Source: Streptomyces sp. MUM 2J (GTDB lineage: Bacteria; Actinomycetota; Actinomycetes; Streptomycetales; Streptomycetaceae). From it: a stretch of 64,000 bases of DNA. A model generated the notes under the pieces. It had not been told where the DNA came from. It searched no databases and saw only the letters and a program-made list of their open reading frames with translations. The position numbers were made by a program, and so were the translations under genes. Location of the stretch: NCBI RefSeq assembly GCF_022414535.1, contig NZ_JADWYM010000002.1, positions 1 to 64,000 of the forward strand, in the 5' to 3' direction. Position 1 is the stretch's first letter; every line of letters starts with the position of its first letter. Of this stretch, positions 35,596 through 44,163 are shown in pieces.

Positions 35596-35599
35596 CGCC

Positions 35600-36529
35600 T
35601 CAGGCCGCGCTGGCCTCCGCCGTCACCGCGACCTGCCCCAGCAGCCGGTCGTACGTGCCGCGATCGAACTCGCCGGCCGCCGGGGCCGCCACCGTCGCCG
35701 CCGACAGGGCGACGGCGCGGGCCAGGCGGTCCGGCCACGGAAGGTGCTCGACCAGGCCCGACAGCAGGCCCGCGACCGCGGAGTCGCCCGCGCCGGTCGG
35801 GTTGCCGCGCAGCCGGGCCGGCGGGACAGCGTGCCAGTGCCCCTCCGGCGTGGCCGCCAGGAGGCCCTCGGCGCCGAGCGAGGCGACCACCGTGCGGGCG
35901 CCGCGGCGGCGGGCGTCCCGCGTGGCGCGGACGGGCTCGTGGGAGCCGGTCAGCTCGGCCAGCTCCTCGGCGTTCGGCTTGATCAGGTCCGGCCGGGCCG
36001 CCACCGCGCGGCGCAGCGGCTCCCCGCCGGTGTCCAGCAGGACGGGGACGCCCGCGGCCCGGGCCGTGCGGACCAGGCCCGCGTACGCGCCGACCGGCAC
36101 GCCCGGCGGCAGGCTGCCGCACAGGGCCACCGCGGCGGCCGGTGCCAGCAGCTCCTCGTAGACCTCCTGGAAGGCGGACCACTCGCCCGGGGTGATCGCC
36201 GGACCGGGCTCGTTGAGCTGGGTGGTGTCGCCGGACCGCTCGTCCACGACGGCTATCGTGCGGCGCGTCACGCCCGCGACCGGCACCAGGGCGTCGACGA
36301 TCCCGGGCGCCGCCGTGAGCTGCTCCTGGACGACCCGCCCGGTGGTGCCGCCGATGAAGCCGGTGACCGTCACCTCGTGGCCCAGGGCGGACAGCACCCG
36401 CGCCACGTTGAGGCCCTTGCCGCCCGGCCGCTCCGTGACCTCGGAGACCCGGTGGGAGGCGTGCGGGCGCAGGGACCGCACCCGATAGGTGATGTCGAGA
36501 GCGGTGTTCAGCGTGACCGTGAGGATCAC
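35600..36529 (-). CDS. PfkB-family sugar-phosphate kinase (1-phosphofructokinase type)
   Basis: A 309-residue kinase. PfkB signatures GGKGLNVARVLSALGHEVTVTGFIGG and NPTGAGDSAVAGLLSGL (catalytic Asp in GAGDS) place it with 1-phosphofructokinase or tagatose-6-phosphate kinase. GTG 36529 starts the ILTVTLNTALD motif. It is downstream of nagA and nagK on the same strand, about 120 bases beyond nagA. This suggests a role in the amino-sugar or ketose-phosphate pathway; the substrate is unknown. Confidence 0.88.
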   Translation of the reverse strand: MILTVTLNTALDITYRVRSLRPHASHRVSEVTERPGGKGLNVARVLSALGHEVTVTGFIGGTTGRVVQEQLTAAPGIVDALVPVAGVTRRTIAVVDERSGDTTQLNEPGPAITPGEWSAFQEVYEELLAPAAAVALCGSLPPGVPVGAYAGLVRTARAAGVPVLLDTGGEPLRRAVAARPDLIKPNAEELAELTGSHEPVRATRDARRRGARTVVASLGAEGLLAATPEGHWHAVPPARLRGNPTGAGDSAVAGLLSGLVEHLPWPDRLARAVALSAATVAAPAAGEFDRGTYDRLLGQVAVTAEASAA

Positions 36530-36651
36530 CTGGGCCGACCTCCCCCGGGAATGCGCGTGCTGGCGTGGCTTCCGCCGGACCCGATCATGCCAAAGAGACG
36601 GCGGTCGGCCCAGCCCCCGGGTCGGCCACCGTCTCCCGACGGGCGGATGAA

Positions 36652-37863
36652 TCAGCCCAGTTCGGGGGCAACCACCCAGACTCCGCGCCGCATCACGCCC
36701 CGCACGTCGAAGGCGCGGTCCAGCAGGACCAGGTCGGCGTCCCTGCCGGGCTCCAGGGAGCCGACGCGGTCGGACAGGCCGAGCAACCGGGCCGGGTTGG
36801 CCGACAGGGCCGCGACCGCGTCCCCGACCGGCAGCCGATCGACCGTCACCGCCCGCTTGAAGGCGCGGTCCAGGGTGAGCGTCGACCCTGCGATGGAGCC
36901 GCCCTCCACCAGCCGGGCGACGCCGTCGGCGACCTCGACCTCCAGCGGGCCGAGCATGTAGCGGCCGTCGCCGAAGCCGGCCGCGTCCATCGCGTCGGTG
37001 ATGAACGCCACCCGCTGCGCGCCCTTGTGGCGGAACGCCAGTTCCAGTGCGGCCGGGTGCAGATGGACGCCGTCGTTGATCAGCTCGACGGTGACCCGCT
37101 CGTCCTGGAGCAGTGCCGCGATCGGGCCGGGGGCGCGGTGGCCGAGCGCCGGCATCGCGTTGAACAGGTGGGTGGCGACCGTGGCGCCCGCCTCGATCGC
37201 CTCCACGGTCTGCTCGTACGTGGCGTCGGTGTGCCCGATCGCGGCGATCACGCCGTGCTCGGCGAGGAGCCGCACGGAGTCGGTGCCGCCCGGCAGTTCG
37301 GTGGCGAGGGTGACCATCCGCGCCTGCCCGCGCGCCGCGTCGATCAGCTTGCGCACCTCGGCCGGGTCCGGGTCGCGCAGCAGTTCCTCGGAGTGCGCGC
37401 CCTTGCGGCACGGCGAGATGAACGGTCCCTCGAAGTGGATGCCCGCGATGTCGCCCTGCTCGGCCAGCTCGCTCAGCAGCCCGGCGCGGTGGGTGAGGAA
37501 GTCCATGTCGCCGGTGACGGTGGAGGCGACCAGAGTGGTGGTGCCGTGCCGGCGGTGGGTCTCGATGCCGGCGAGGACCTCCTCGACGGTGCCCGACGTG
37601 AAGGAGGCGCCACCGCCGCCGTGGTTGTGCAGGTCGACGAAGCCCGGGACGATCCAGTGGTCCCGTACGTCGAGGAGGCGGGCGTTGCCCGGGGCGGCGG
37701 CGGCGATGCGGGCGCCGTCCACGACCACCCGGCCGGCGGTGACGGTGCCGCTGGGCAGGACGACGTTCGCGCCGGACAGGATCAGGGGGGTGCTGTCCGC
37801 TGCGGGCTGCGGGACACCGGTGGTCTCTCGCGCAGTTGCCCGCGCCCCTGGGGCGGTTGCCAT
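36652..37863 (-). CDS. nagA: N-acetylglucosamine-6-phosphate deacetylase
   Basis: A 403-residue amidohydrolase-fold enzyme that converts GlcNAc-6-phosphate to glucosamine-6-phosphate. Metal and substrate motifs are VDLHNHGGGGASF, GIHFEGPFISP, IGHTDATY, THLFNAM and the catalytic Asp in FITDAMDAAG. The start at 37863 overlaps the nagK stop by one base (TGATG). It follows a 35-residue Ala-rich leader typical of streptomycete NagA. Confidence 0.94.
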   Translation of the reverse strand: MATAPGARATARETTGVPQPAADSTPLILSGANVVLPSGTVTAGRVVVDGARIAAAAPGNARLLDVRDHWIVPGFVDLHNHGGGGASFTSGTVEEVLAGIETHRRHGTTTLVASTVTGDMDFLTHRAGLLSELAEQGDIAGIHFEGPFISPCRKGAHSEELLRDPDPAEVRKLIDAARGQARMVTLATELPGGTDSVRLLAEHGVIAAIGHTDATYEQTVEAIEAGATVATHLFNAMPALGHRAPGPIAALLQDERVTVELINDGVHLHPAALELAFRHKGAQRVAFITDAMDAAGFGDGRYMLGPLEVEVADGVARLVEGGSIAGSTLTLDRAFKRAVTVDRLPVGDAVAALSANPARLLGLSDRVGSLEPGRDADLVLLDRAFDVRGVMRRGVWVVAPELG

Positions 37864-38807
37864 CAGGCCGTTTCCTCCTTGCGGTCGGTGGTGTCGAGGA
37901 GATCCCAGGCCAGAAGGCCCGCACCCAGGCATCCGGCCGTGTCCCCGAGGGCCGCCGGGACGACGGGCGGCAGCTTCTGGAAGGTGACCCGCCGCCGGAC
38001 GGCGTCCCGCAGCGGTGTGAACAAGGTTTCCCCGGCCTCGGCGAGTCCGCCACCGATGACGATCATGCCGGGGTCCAGCAGGGTGAGTGCGGTGACCAGG
38101 CCGTCGGCGAGGGCGTCCACGGCCTCCTGCCAGATCCGGACGGCGTTCGGGTCACCGGACGCGACGGCCTTCGCGCAGTGGGCGGCGTCCGCCCCCGGGT
38201 CGCCGACGGCTGTCGCCCAGGCCTCGCTGACGGCCGCCGCCGAGGCGTACCGCTCCAGGCAGCCGTGCTGCCCGCACGGGCACGGGGCGCCACCGGGGCG
38301 TACGACGACGTGGCCGATCTCGCCAGCGAAGCCGTGGGCACCGGCCTCCACCCGGCCGTCGATGCCGATCGCGCCCGCGATGCCGGTGCCGAGGGGGACG
38401 AAGAGGAAGCGGTCGGCGCCTCGGCCCGCACCGATGCGGCCCTCGGCGAGTCCGCCCGCGCGCACGTCGTGGCCCAGGGCGACCGGGATGCCGCCGAGCC
38501 GCTTCGCCAGCAGGACGCGCAGTGGCACGTCGCGCCAGCCGAGGTTGGCCGAGTACGCGGCGATGCCGTGCCGTTCGTCGACGATGCCGGGCACGGCGAC
38601 GCCGGCCGCGCTCGCGGGCTCGCCGAACCGCCGCTCGCCCAGGGTGCGCAGTTCGGTGGCGAAGCCGAGGACGGCGTCGACCACCGCGTCCGGTCCGCGG
38701 TCGCGTCCGGTCGGCCGGCGGGCCTCGTGCAGCAGCTCGCCGTCCGCCCCGACCAGGGCGGCCTTCATCCCGGTGCCGCCCACATCCAGCGCGATGACAT
38801 GTCTCAC
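37863..38807 (-). CDS. nagK: ROK-family N-acetylglucosamine kinase
   Basis: A 314-residue ROK kinase. ATP motif LDVGGTGMKAALVG at the N-terminus, catalytic GHDVRAGGLAEG, and the Zn-binding ROK signature CPCGQHGCLE. It phosphorylates an intracellular amino sugar, feeding NagA. It is the first gene of the nagK-nagA unit, divergent from the sugar-binding lipoprotein gene with two dre operators between. The substrate is inferred from context. Confidence 0.88.
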   Translation of the reverse strand: MRHVIALDVGGTGMKAALVGADGELLHEARRPTGRDRGPDAVVDAVLGFATELRTLGERRFGEPASAAGVAVPGIVDERHGIAAYSANLGWRDVPLRVLLAKRLGGIPVALGHDVRAGGLAEGRIGAGRGADRFLFVPLGTGIAGAIGIDGRVEAGAHGFAGEIGHVVVRPGGAPCPCGQHGCLERYASAAAVSEAWATAVGDPGADAAHCAKAVASGDPNAVRIWQEAVDALADGLVTALTLLDPGMIVIGGGLAEAGETLFTPLRDAVRRRVTFQKLPPVVPAALGDTAGCLGAGLLAWDLLDTTDRKEETA

Positions 38808-38836
38808 GGGGACAGTGTGGACCGAGGACCCGCAAG

Positions 38837-38866
38837 AGGTCTAGTCCACTTGCATGGTGTAGACCA
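38837..38866. promoter_or_regulatory. Two DasR (dre) operators in the nagK/SBP divergent promoter
   Basis: AGGTCTAGTCCA (38837-38848) and TGGTGTAGACCA (38855-38866) are two close copies of the dre core TGGTCTAGACCA (10 and 11 of 12 matches), 18 bases apart centre to centre. They lie between the divergent genes starting at 38807 and 38912, so one DasR block can control both. Confidence 0.85.
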
Positions 38867-38911
38867 TAATCCGTTAATCGGAATTGTTGAGCGGAAGCTG
38901 AACGGCGGGCC

Positions 38912-40216
38912 ATGGGGCGGCGAGCGTTGGGAAACAGGACAGTGCGGCGGCGGCAGCGCCGAAGGACGACGGCGATCGCGGCGGGGTCCGCGCTGGGCAT
39001 GACGGTGCTCCTGGGCGGCTGCGGCCTCACCGGCGGCTCCGGGGACGTGACCCTGAAACTGGTCGCCGCCGACTACGGCGACAGCAAGTCCAACACCACC
39101 CGGAAGTACTGGGACGACCTCGTCGCGGCGTACGAGGCCGAACACCCCGGGGTACGGATCGAGGTCGGCGTCTACTCCTGGAACGACGTCGACCGCAAGG
39201 TCAAGGAGATGGTCGACGCCGGCCACGCCCCCGACATGGCGCAGATCGGCGCGTACGCCGACTACGCGGACAAGGGGCTGCTCTACCCGGCCGAACAGGT
39301 GCTCTCCATCCCCACCCAGGCCGACTTCGCCTCCCAGCTCGTGGAGGCGGGGCAGGTGCACGGACAGCAGTACGGCATGCCGTTCGCCGCGTCGACGCGG
39401 CTGCTGTTCTACAACAAGGACCTGTTCGGGAAGGCCGGCCTCACCCCGCCCACCACCTGGACCGAGCTGGCCGACGCCGCGGCCGCGCTGAAGGCGGACG
39501 GTGTGAAGTACCCGTACGCGCTGCCGCTCGGCCCGGAGGAGGCGCAGGCCGAGACGATGCAGTGGCTCCTCAGCGGCGGTGGTGGCTACACCGACACCAT
39601 CGGCTCGTACAACATCGACACCCAGCAGAACGTCGAGACGTTCACCTGGCTGAAGAACGAACTGGTCGGCAAGGACCTGACCGGCCCGGTCGCCCCCGGC
39701 AGCCTCAACCGCGCCGACGCCTTCGCCGCCTTCGCCGACGGTGACGTGGGCATGCTCAACGGCCATCCCTCGCTGATGAAGATGGCCGAGAAGAAGGGCG
39801 TGAAGTTCGGCATGGTGCCGATGCCGGGTGTGAACGGGCCCAGCCGGTCGGTGATGGGCGTCGCCGACTGGATGACGGCCTTCAAGCAGAACCGGCACCG
39901 CGAACAGGTCGGCGCCTTCCTGGACTTCGTCTACAACGACAAGAACGTCCTCGCCTTCTCCCGCGAGTACGACCTGCTGCCCGTCACCACCTCCGCGTCC
40001 TCGGTGATGACGTCGACCCCGGCCGACCGGGACCTGGAGCCGTTCCTGGAGCAGCTGCCCGTGTCCGAGCTCTACCCCGTGGGCAAGACCTCGTGGGCGT
40101 CGGTGAGCGCCGACATCAAGAAGCAGATCGGCTCCGCGGTGTCCTCCGGCGCGAGCCCCTCCGCCGTGCTGCACCGGCTCCAGGCCTCGGCGACGGCGGC
40201 ACAGAGCGCGGAGTAG
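38912..40216 (+). CDS. Sugar ABC transporter solute-binding lipoprotein
   Basis: A 434-residue extracellular binding protein. The basic signal peptide carries a twin-Arg run (RRRQRRRTT) and lipobox LLGGC (Cys37). It belongs to the MalE-like cluster 1 (SBP_bac_1/8), with the extended middle GMPFAASTRLLFYNKDLF. No permease or ATPase is adjacent, so it must use permeases elsewhere, with energy probably from MsiK. The dre sites upstream point to an amino-sugar ligand, possibly GlcNAc or chito-oligosaccharides. Confidence 0.9.
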   Translation: MGRRALGNRTVRRRQRRRTTAIAAGSALGMTVLLGGCGLTGGSGDVTLKLVAADYGDSKSNTTRKYWDDLVAAYEAEHPGVRIEVGVYSWNDVDRKVKEMVDAGHAPDMAQIGAYADYADKGLLYPAEQVLSIPTQADFASQLVEAGQVHGQQYGMPFAASTRLLFYNKDLFGKAGLTPPTTWTELADAAAALKADGVKYPYALPLGPEEAQAETMQWLLSGGGGYTDTIGSYNIDTQQNVETFTWLKNELVGKDLTGPVAPGSLNRADAFAAFADGDVGMLNGHPSLMKMAEKKGVKFGMVPMPGVNGPSRSVMGVADWMTAFKQNRHREQVGAFLDFVYNDKNVLAFSREYDLLPVTTSASSVMTSTPADRDLEPFLEQLPVSELYPVGKTSWASVSADIKKQIGSAVSSGASPSAVLHRLQASATAAQSAE

Positions 40217-40259
40217 GGGCGCGCGACGGCTGTCAGCGGGCCGCGCTACGGTGCGGCCC

Positions 40260-40493
40260 ATGGAGCAGGAACGACTGGGTGCCACGGAACGGGCCGTCCT
40301 CGCCCTGGAGCGGCGGCCCTTCCCCGGACCGGGCGCCAAGGAGCGGGCCATCCGCGAGGATCTCGGCCTGTCGCCCGTCCGCTACTACCAGCTGCTCAAC
40401 GCCCTGCTCGACGACGAGCGCGCGCTGGCCCACGACCCGGTGACGGTGAACCGGCTCCGCCGGGTGCGGGAGGCGCGCCGGGAGGAACGGTGA
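40260..40493 (+). CDS. DUF3263-family small protein
   Basis: A 77-residue protein (ATG 40260; an in-frame GTG at 40251 is also possible). The pattern LGATERAVLALERRPFPGP, KERAIREDLGLSPVRYYQLLNALLDD resembles the DUF3263 family and a sigma-factor region 4-like helix-turn-helix, suggesting DNA or RNA-polymerase binding. It lies 43 bases after the sugar-binding gene. Confidence 0.8.
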   Translation: MEQERLGATERAVLALERRPFPGPGAKERAIREDLGLSPVRYYQLLNALLDDERALAHDPVTVNRLRRVREARREER

Positions 40494-40558
40494 CCCCGTG
40501 CCGGGCCGCGTCGGCCGCGGGCCGGTTCGGAGGGGCCCGCGCCGGATAGGGTCACCGC

Positions 40559-41422
40559 ATGGGCAGTCACCATGCAGACGAGCTCCCGACCCCTACCACC
40601 CGGGCCGGCCGCGACGGGCTGAGCGCCCTGCTCGCGCGGCCCGGAAAAGCCGTCGTCGCCCTCGACTTCGACGGCACCCTCGCGCCGATCGTCCCCGACC
40701 CCGCCCAGGCCCGGGCCCACCCCGACGCGGTCCCCGCGCTCGCGGCGCTCGCCCCGCACGTCGCCGCCGTCGCCGTGATCACCGGCCGGCCCGCCGGCGT
40801 GGCCGTCCGCCACGGCGGCTTCGCCGGTGTCCCCGGCCTGGAGCATCTCGTCGTCCTCGGCCACTACGGTGCCGAACGCTGGGACGCCGCGACCGGGGAG
40901 ATCACCGCCCCACCACCCCACCCCGGCGTCGCCGCGGTCCGAGCCGAGCTGCCGGGCGTCCTGGACTCCGTCGGCGCCTGGCAGGGCACCTGGATCGAGG
41001 AGAAGGGGCGGGCCGTCGCCGTGCACACGCGGCGGGCCGTCGACCCCCAGGGCGCGTTCGAGGCCCTGCGCGCACCGCTGACCGCCCTCGCCGGCCGGCA
41101 CGGCCTCGTCGTCGAACCCGGCCGCCTGGTGCTGGAGCTGCGCCCGCCGGGCACGGACAAGGGCGTGGCGCTCACCGAGTACCTCCGCGGCGTGGGCGCC
41201 GAGGGCGTGCTCTACGCCGGTGACGACCTCGGCGACATCCCCGCCTTCGCCGCCGTGGAGAAGCTGCGCTCCGACGGCGTGCCGGGCCTGCTGGTGTGCA
41301 GTGGGAGCGCCGAGGTCACCGAGCTGACCGGCCGGGCCGACCTGGTGGTCGACGGCCCGGAGGGCGTCGTACGGCTGCTGGCGGCGCTCGCCGCTCAGCT
41401 CGGCTCGCCCCGCAGTGCCTGA
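40559..41422 (+). CDS. otsB: Trehalose-6-phosphate phosphatase
   Basis: A 287-residue HAD-superfamily phosphatase with the nucleophile motif LDFDGTLAPIVP, the second aspartate in YAGDDLGDIPAFA, and a cap domain between. It removes phosphate from trehalose-6-phosphate to give trehalose. It overlaps the 3' end of otsA tail to tail by 28 nt. Confidence 0.93.
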   Translation: MGSHHADELPTPTTRAGRDGLSALLARPGKAVVALDFDGTLAPIVPDPAQARAHPDAVPALAALAPHVAAVAVITGRPAGVAVRHGGFAGVPGLEHLVVLGHYGAERWDAATGEITAPPPHPGVAAVRAELPGVLDSVGAWQGTWIEEKGRAVAVHTRRAVDPQGAFEALRAPLTALAGRHGLVVEPGRLVLELRPPGTDKGVALTEYLRGVGAEGVLYAGDDLGDIPAFAAVEKLRSDGVPGLLVCSGSAEVTELTGRADLVVDGPEGVVRLLAALAAQLGSPRSA

Positions 41423-42789
41423 AGCTGGTCCAGGAACCACTGCGCTGGCGGCAGCGCCGTCGCCGCTGCCGCCAGCCGCTTGGCCCGCTCGGCCCGCTCC
41501 TCCGCCGGCATGGTCAGCGCCGCGTGCAGGGCCCGGGCGGTGCCGACGACGTCGTAGGGGTTGACGCCGATCGCGTCCTCCCCCAGCTCCTCGTAGGCCC
41601 CCGCCTCGTGGGAGAGCACCAGCGCGCAGCCCTCGTCGGAGACGACCGGCACCTCCTTGGCGACCAGGTTCATGCCGTCGCGGATGGGGTTGACCAGAGC
41701 CACGTCCGCCAGGCGGTAGGCGGCCAGGGAACGCGCGAAGTCGTCCTCGACGTGCAGCACGACCGGGGTCCAGCCCGGGGTGCCGTACCGCTCGTTGATC
41801 TCCGACGCCACCCGCTGCACCTCGGCGGTGTAGTCGCGGTAGACGGCCAGGTCCTGGCGGGAGGGGTAGGCGAAGGCGACGTGCACGACCCGTTCGCGCC
41901 ACTCGGGGCGGTCGTCGAGGAGCTGCCGGTAGGCCAGCAGGCCGCGCACGATGTTCTTCGACAGCTCCGTGCGGTCGACGCGGACGATGGTCCGGCGGCC
42001 CGCTCCGATCTCCTCGCGCAGGGCCGCGATCCGGTCGGCGACATCGTCCTCGTGGGCGCGGCCGCGCAGGAAGTCCGGGTCCGCACCCAGCCCGTGCACG
42101 CCGACGCGCGTGGTACCGAGCCCGCCCGCGAACTCCTCGCAGCACGCCCGGAACGCCCGCGCCCAGCGCTGGGTGAGGAAGCCGAGCCGGTCCGCCCCGA
42201 GCATGCCGGCCAGCAGCTGCCGCGCGATGTCGTCGGGCAGGATCCGGAAGTACTCCGGCGGTGCCCACGGGGTGTGGGAGAAGTGGCCGATGCGCAGGTC
42301 CGGGCGCAGGGCGCGGAGCATCCCGGGGACCAGCGCCAGGTGGTAGTCCTGGACCACGACCGCCGCGCCCTCGGCGGCCTCCTCGGCCAGGGCCTCGGCG
42401 AAGGCGCGGTTGTACGCCTCGTAGGACGCCCACTGCCGCCGGAACTCCGCGTCGAAGACCGGCTCCAGCGGCGTCTGGTACAGCAGGTGGTGGACGAACC
42501 AGAGGACCGAGTTGGCGATGCCGTTGTAGGCGTCGGCGTGGACGTCCGCCGGAATGTCCAGCATGCGCACGCCCGGCTCGCCGACCCCGCGCCGCACCGC
42601 CTCCCGATCCCCGTCGGACAGGGCCGAGCAGACCCAGAGGGCGCCCGTCTCCGGCCCGATCGCCGACAGACCCGACACGAGCCCGCCGCCGCCGCGCCGG
42701 GCGGTCAGCGAGCCGTCCTCACGCACCTGATACGAAACCGGGCCGCGATTGGACGCGACCAGTACCTCAGCACCGTCCGTGGAAGCCAT
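41395..42789 (-). CDS. otsA: Trehalose-6-phosphate synthase
   Basis: A 464-residue GT20 enzyme that makes trehalose-6-phosphate from UDP- or GDP-glucose and glucose-6-phosphate. It begins VLVASNRGPVSYQ and carries the family motifs WFVHHLLYQTPLEPVF, VQDYHLALVPGMLR, FFLHTPWAPPE-like HFSHTPWAPPEYFRIL and RDGMNLVAKEV. ATG 42789 is chosen over an in-frame TTG at 42798. Convergent with otsB, with which it shares 28 nt. Confidence 0.93.
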   Translation of the reverse strand: MASTDGAEVLVASNRGPVSYQVREDGSLTARRGGGGLVSGLSAIGPETGALWVCSALSDGDREAVRRGVGEPGVRMLDIPADVHADAYNGIANSVLWFVHHLLYQTPLEPVFDAEFRRQWASYEAYNRAFAEALAEEAAEGAAVVVQDYHLALVPGMLRALRPDLRIGHFSHTPWAPPEYFRILPDDIARQLLAGMLGADRLGFLTQRWARAFRACCEEFAGGLGTTRVGVHGLGADPDFLRGRAHEDDVADRIAALREEIGAGRRTIVRVDRTELSKNIVRGLLAYRQLLDDRPEWRERVVHVAFAYPSRQDLAVYRDYTAEVQRVASEINERYGTPGWTPVVLHVEDDFARSLAAYRLADVALVNPIRDGMNLVAKEVPVVSDEGCALVLSHEAGAYEELGEDAIGVNPYDVVGTARALHAALTMPAEERAERAKRLAAAATALPPAQWFLDQLQALRGEPS

Positions 42790-42898
42790 ACGCCTCAACC
42801 TAGCCCGGCCCGGAAACGCTCAAACGTACGGATGAGTCACACCGGCCATGCGGGCAATTCCGTATACAACCGGTGGATTTCGATGCTCTCCGGAGTTG

Positions 42899-43894
42899 CT
42901 ACGCCACCTTGCGTGACGCGTACTCGGCGATCTCGACCATCGGTGGGCGCTCCTCGGTGTCCACGGAGTAGGTGCGGGGCTCGAAACCGTCCTCGCCGCG
43001 TTCGAACTGGGTGAGGGCGGGGCGGACCAGGTGGCCGCGGGCCAGGCGCAGCTGGGCGGTGCGGTAGATGGCCGCCGCCATCCGGCCCAGCGCCTGGCCG
43101 TCCTGGTGGCGGTGCTTGCGCACCCCGACGTCCACCTGGGCGAGGGCGTCGAGCCCCACCAGGTGCAGGGAGTCGACCAGCATGCCCAGCTCCACGCCGT
43201 ATCCGACGGGGAAGGGGAGTTGTTCGAGGAGGGTCCGGCGGGCGGCGTACTCGCCGCCCAGGGGCTGCACGAATCCGGCCAGCTGCGGCCAGTGCATGTT
43301 CAGCAGCGGGCGTGCCATCAGCTCGGTGACCCGCCCGCCCTGCCCGGCCGCGCCGCCCAGCGGGCGGTCGTACATGCCCTTGACCAGGTCGATGCCGGGG
43401 TCGGTGAGCAGCGGGCCGACGATGCCGGAGACGAAGTCGGAGGAGAACTCCTTCAGGTCGGCGTCGATGAAGCAGACGACGTCCCCACGGGTGACCAGCA
43501 GCGAGCGCCAGAGCACCTCGCCCTTGCCGGGCGCGGCCGGGATGCGCGGCAGGATGTCGTCGCGGTGGACGACCCGGGCGCCCGCCGCCGCGGCCACGGC
43601 GGAGGTGCGGTCGGTGGACCCCGAGTCGACGACGACGATCTCGTCGACGAGCGGGACCTGCTGCATGAGGTCGTGGCGGATCACGGCGACGATGTCGCCG
43701 ACGGTCTCCTCCTCGTTGAGGGCGGGCAGCACGACGGACACCGACTGGCCCGTCCGCTGCTTGGCGGCCAGGATCTTGTGAAGGGGACGATCGGTCACGG
43801 ACCAGGAGCGGGTGCTCAGCCAGCGCTCGACTTCTTCCAGCACAGCCTGCGGCTCCTCACTGTTGTGATCACGCCTGGTAACCGGGTGATCCAT
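42899..43894 (-). CDS. gpgS: Glucosyl-3-phosphoglycerate synthase
   Basis: A 331-residue GT81 glycosyltransferase with LPALNEEETVGDIVAVI, SGSTDRT and the metal motif FIDADLKEF. The downstream motif HRHQDGQALGRMA is typical. It makes glucosyl-3-phosphoglycerate, the first step to glucosylglycerate or methylglucose lipopolysaccharide. It lies just upstream of otsA on the same strand, a plausible carbon/osmolyte pair. Confidence 0.9.
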   Translation of the reverse strand: MDHPVTRRDHNSEEPQAVLEEVERWLSTRSWSVTDRPLHKILAAKQRTGQSVSVVLPALNEEETVGDIVAVIRHDLMQQVPLVDEIVVVDSGSTDRTSAVAAAAGARVVHRDDILPRIPAAPGKGEVLWRSLLVTRGDVVCFIDADLKEFSSDFVSGIVGPLLTDPGIDLVKGMYDRPLGGAAGQGGRVTELMARPLLNMHWPQLAGFVQPLGGEYAARRTLLEQLPFPVGYGVELGMLVDSLHLVGLDALAQVDVGVRKHRHQDGQALGRMAAAIYRTAQLRLARGHLVRPALTQFERGEDGFEPRTYSVDTEERPPMVEIAEYASRKVA

Positions 43895-44004
43895 CTCGCG
43901 GTTCGGACGACTATCTCAACTGTCCTGGCCTTCGGTTACAGTCTTGAACAACGCTGATGACCATCGCATGTCGGGGGCCACCACGCGTTCACAACCGCAT
44001 ACCG

Positions 44005-44143
44005 CTCATCCAGAGGGGCAGAGGGACACGGCCCGACGAAGCCCCGGCAACCCCCCTGATCACCGGACTCGTTCGCGCGGGGCTCCCGGCCAGGGAAGGT
44101 GCCAATTCCGTCTCACGGCGAGATGCGCCGTGAGGAAGATGAG
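44005..44143 (+). ncRNA. SAM riboswitch (SAM-I/S-box) before the ThrC-like gene
   Basis: The conserved core is present: CTCATCCAGAGGGGCAGAGG (44005-44024) with GACACGGCCCGACGAAGCCC, GGCAACC (44046-44052), and AAGGTGCCAATTCC (44096-44109), with variable P3 and a perfect terminal hairpin (44112-44134). P1 is CTCATC (44005-44010) with GATGAG (44138-44143), which touches the ribosome binding site GAGGAGAAAGG. SAM binding would therefore hide the site and block translation. It lies 20 bases before the ATG at 44164. Confidence 0.9.
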
Positions 44144-44163
44144 GAGAAAGGGCCTCGCCTCAC

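Noticed and set aside
35600-38053. 817-codon minus-strand ORF spanning pfkB, nagA and nagK
   Set aside because: Only the part after GTG 36529 has PfkB homology. The rest is antisense-like or another frame of nagA and nagK.
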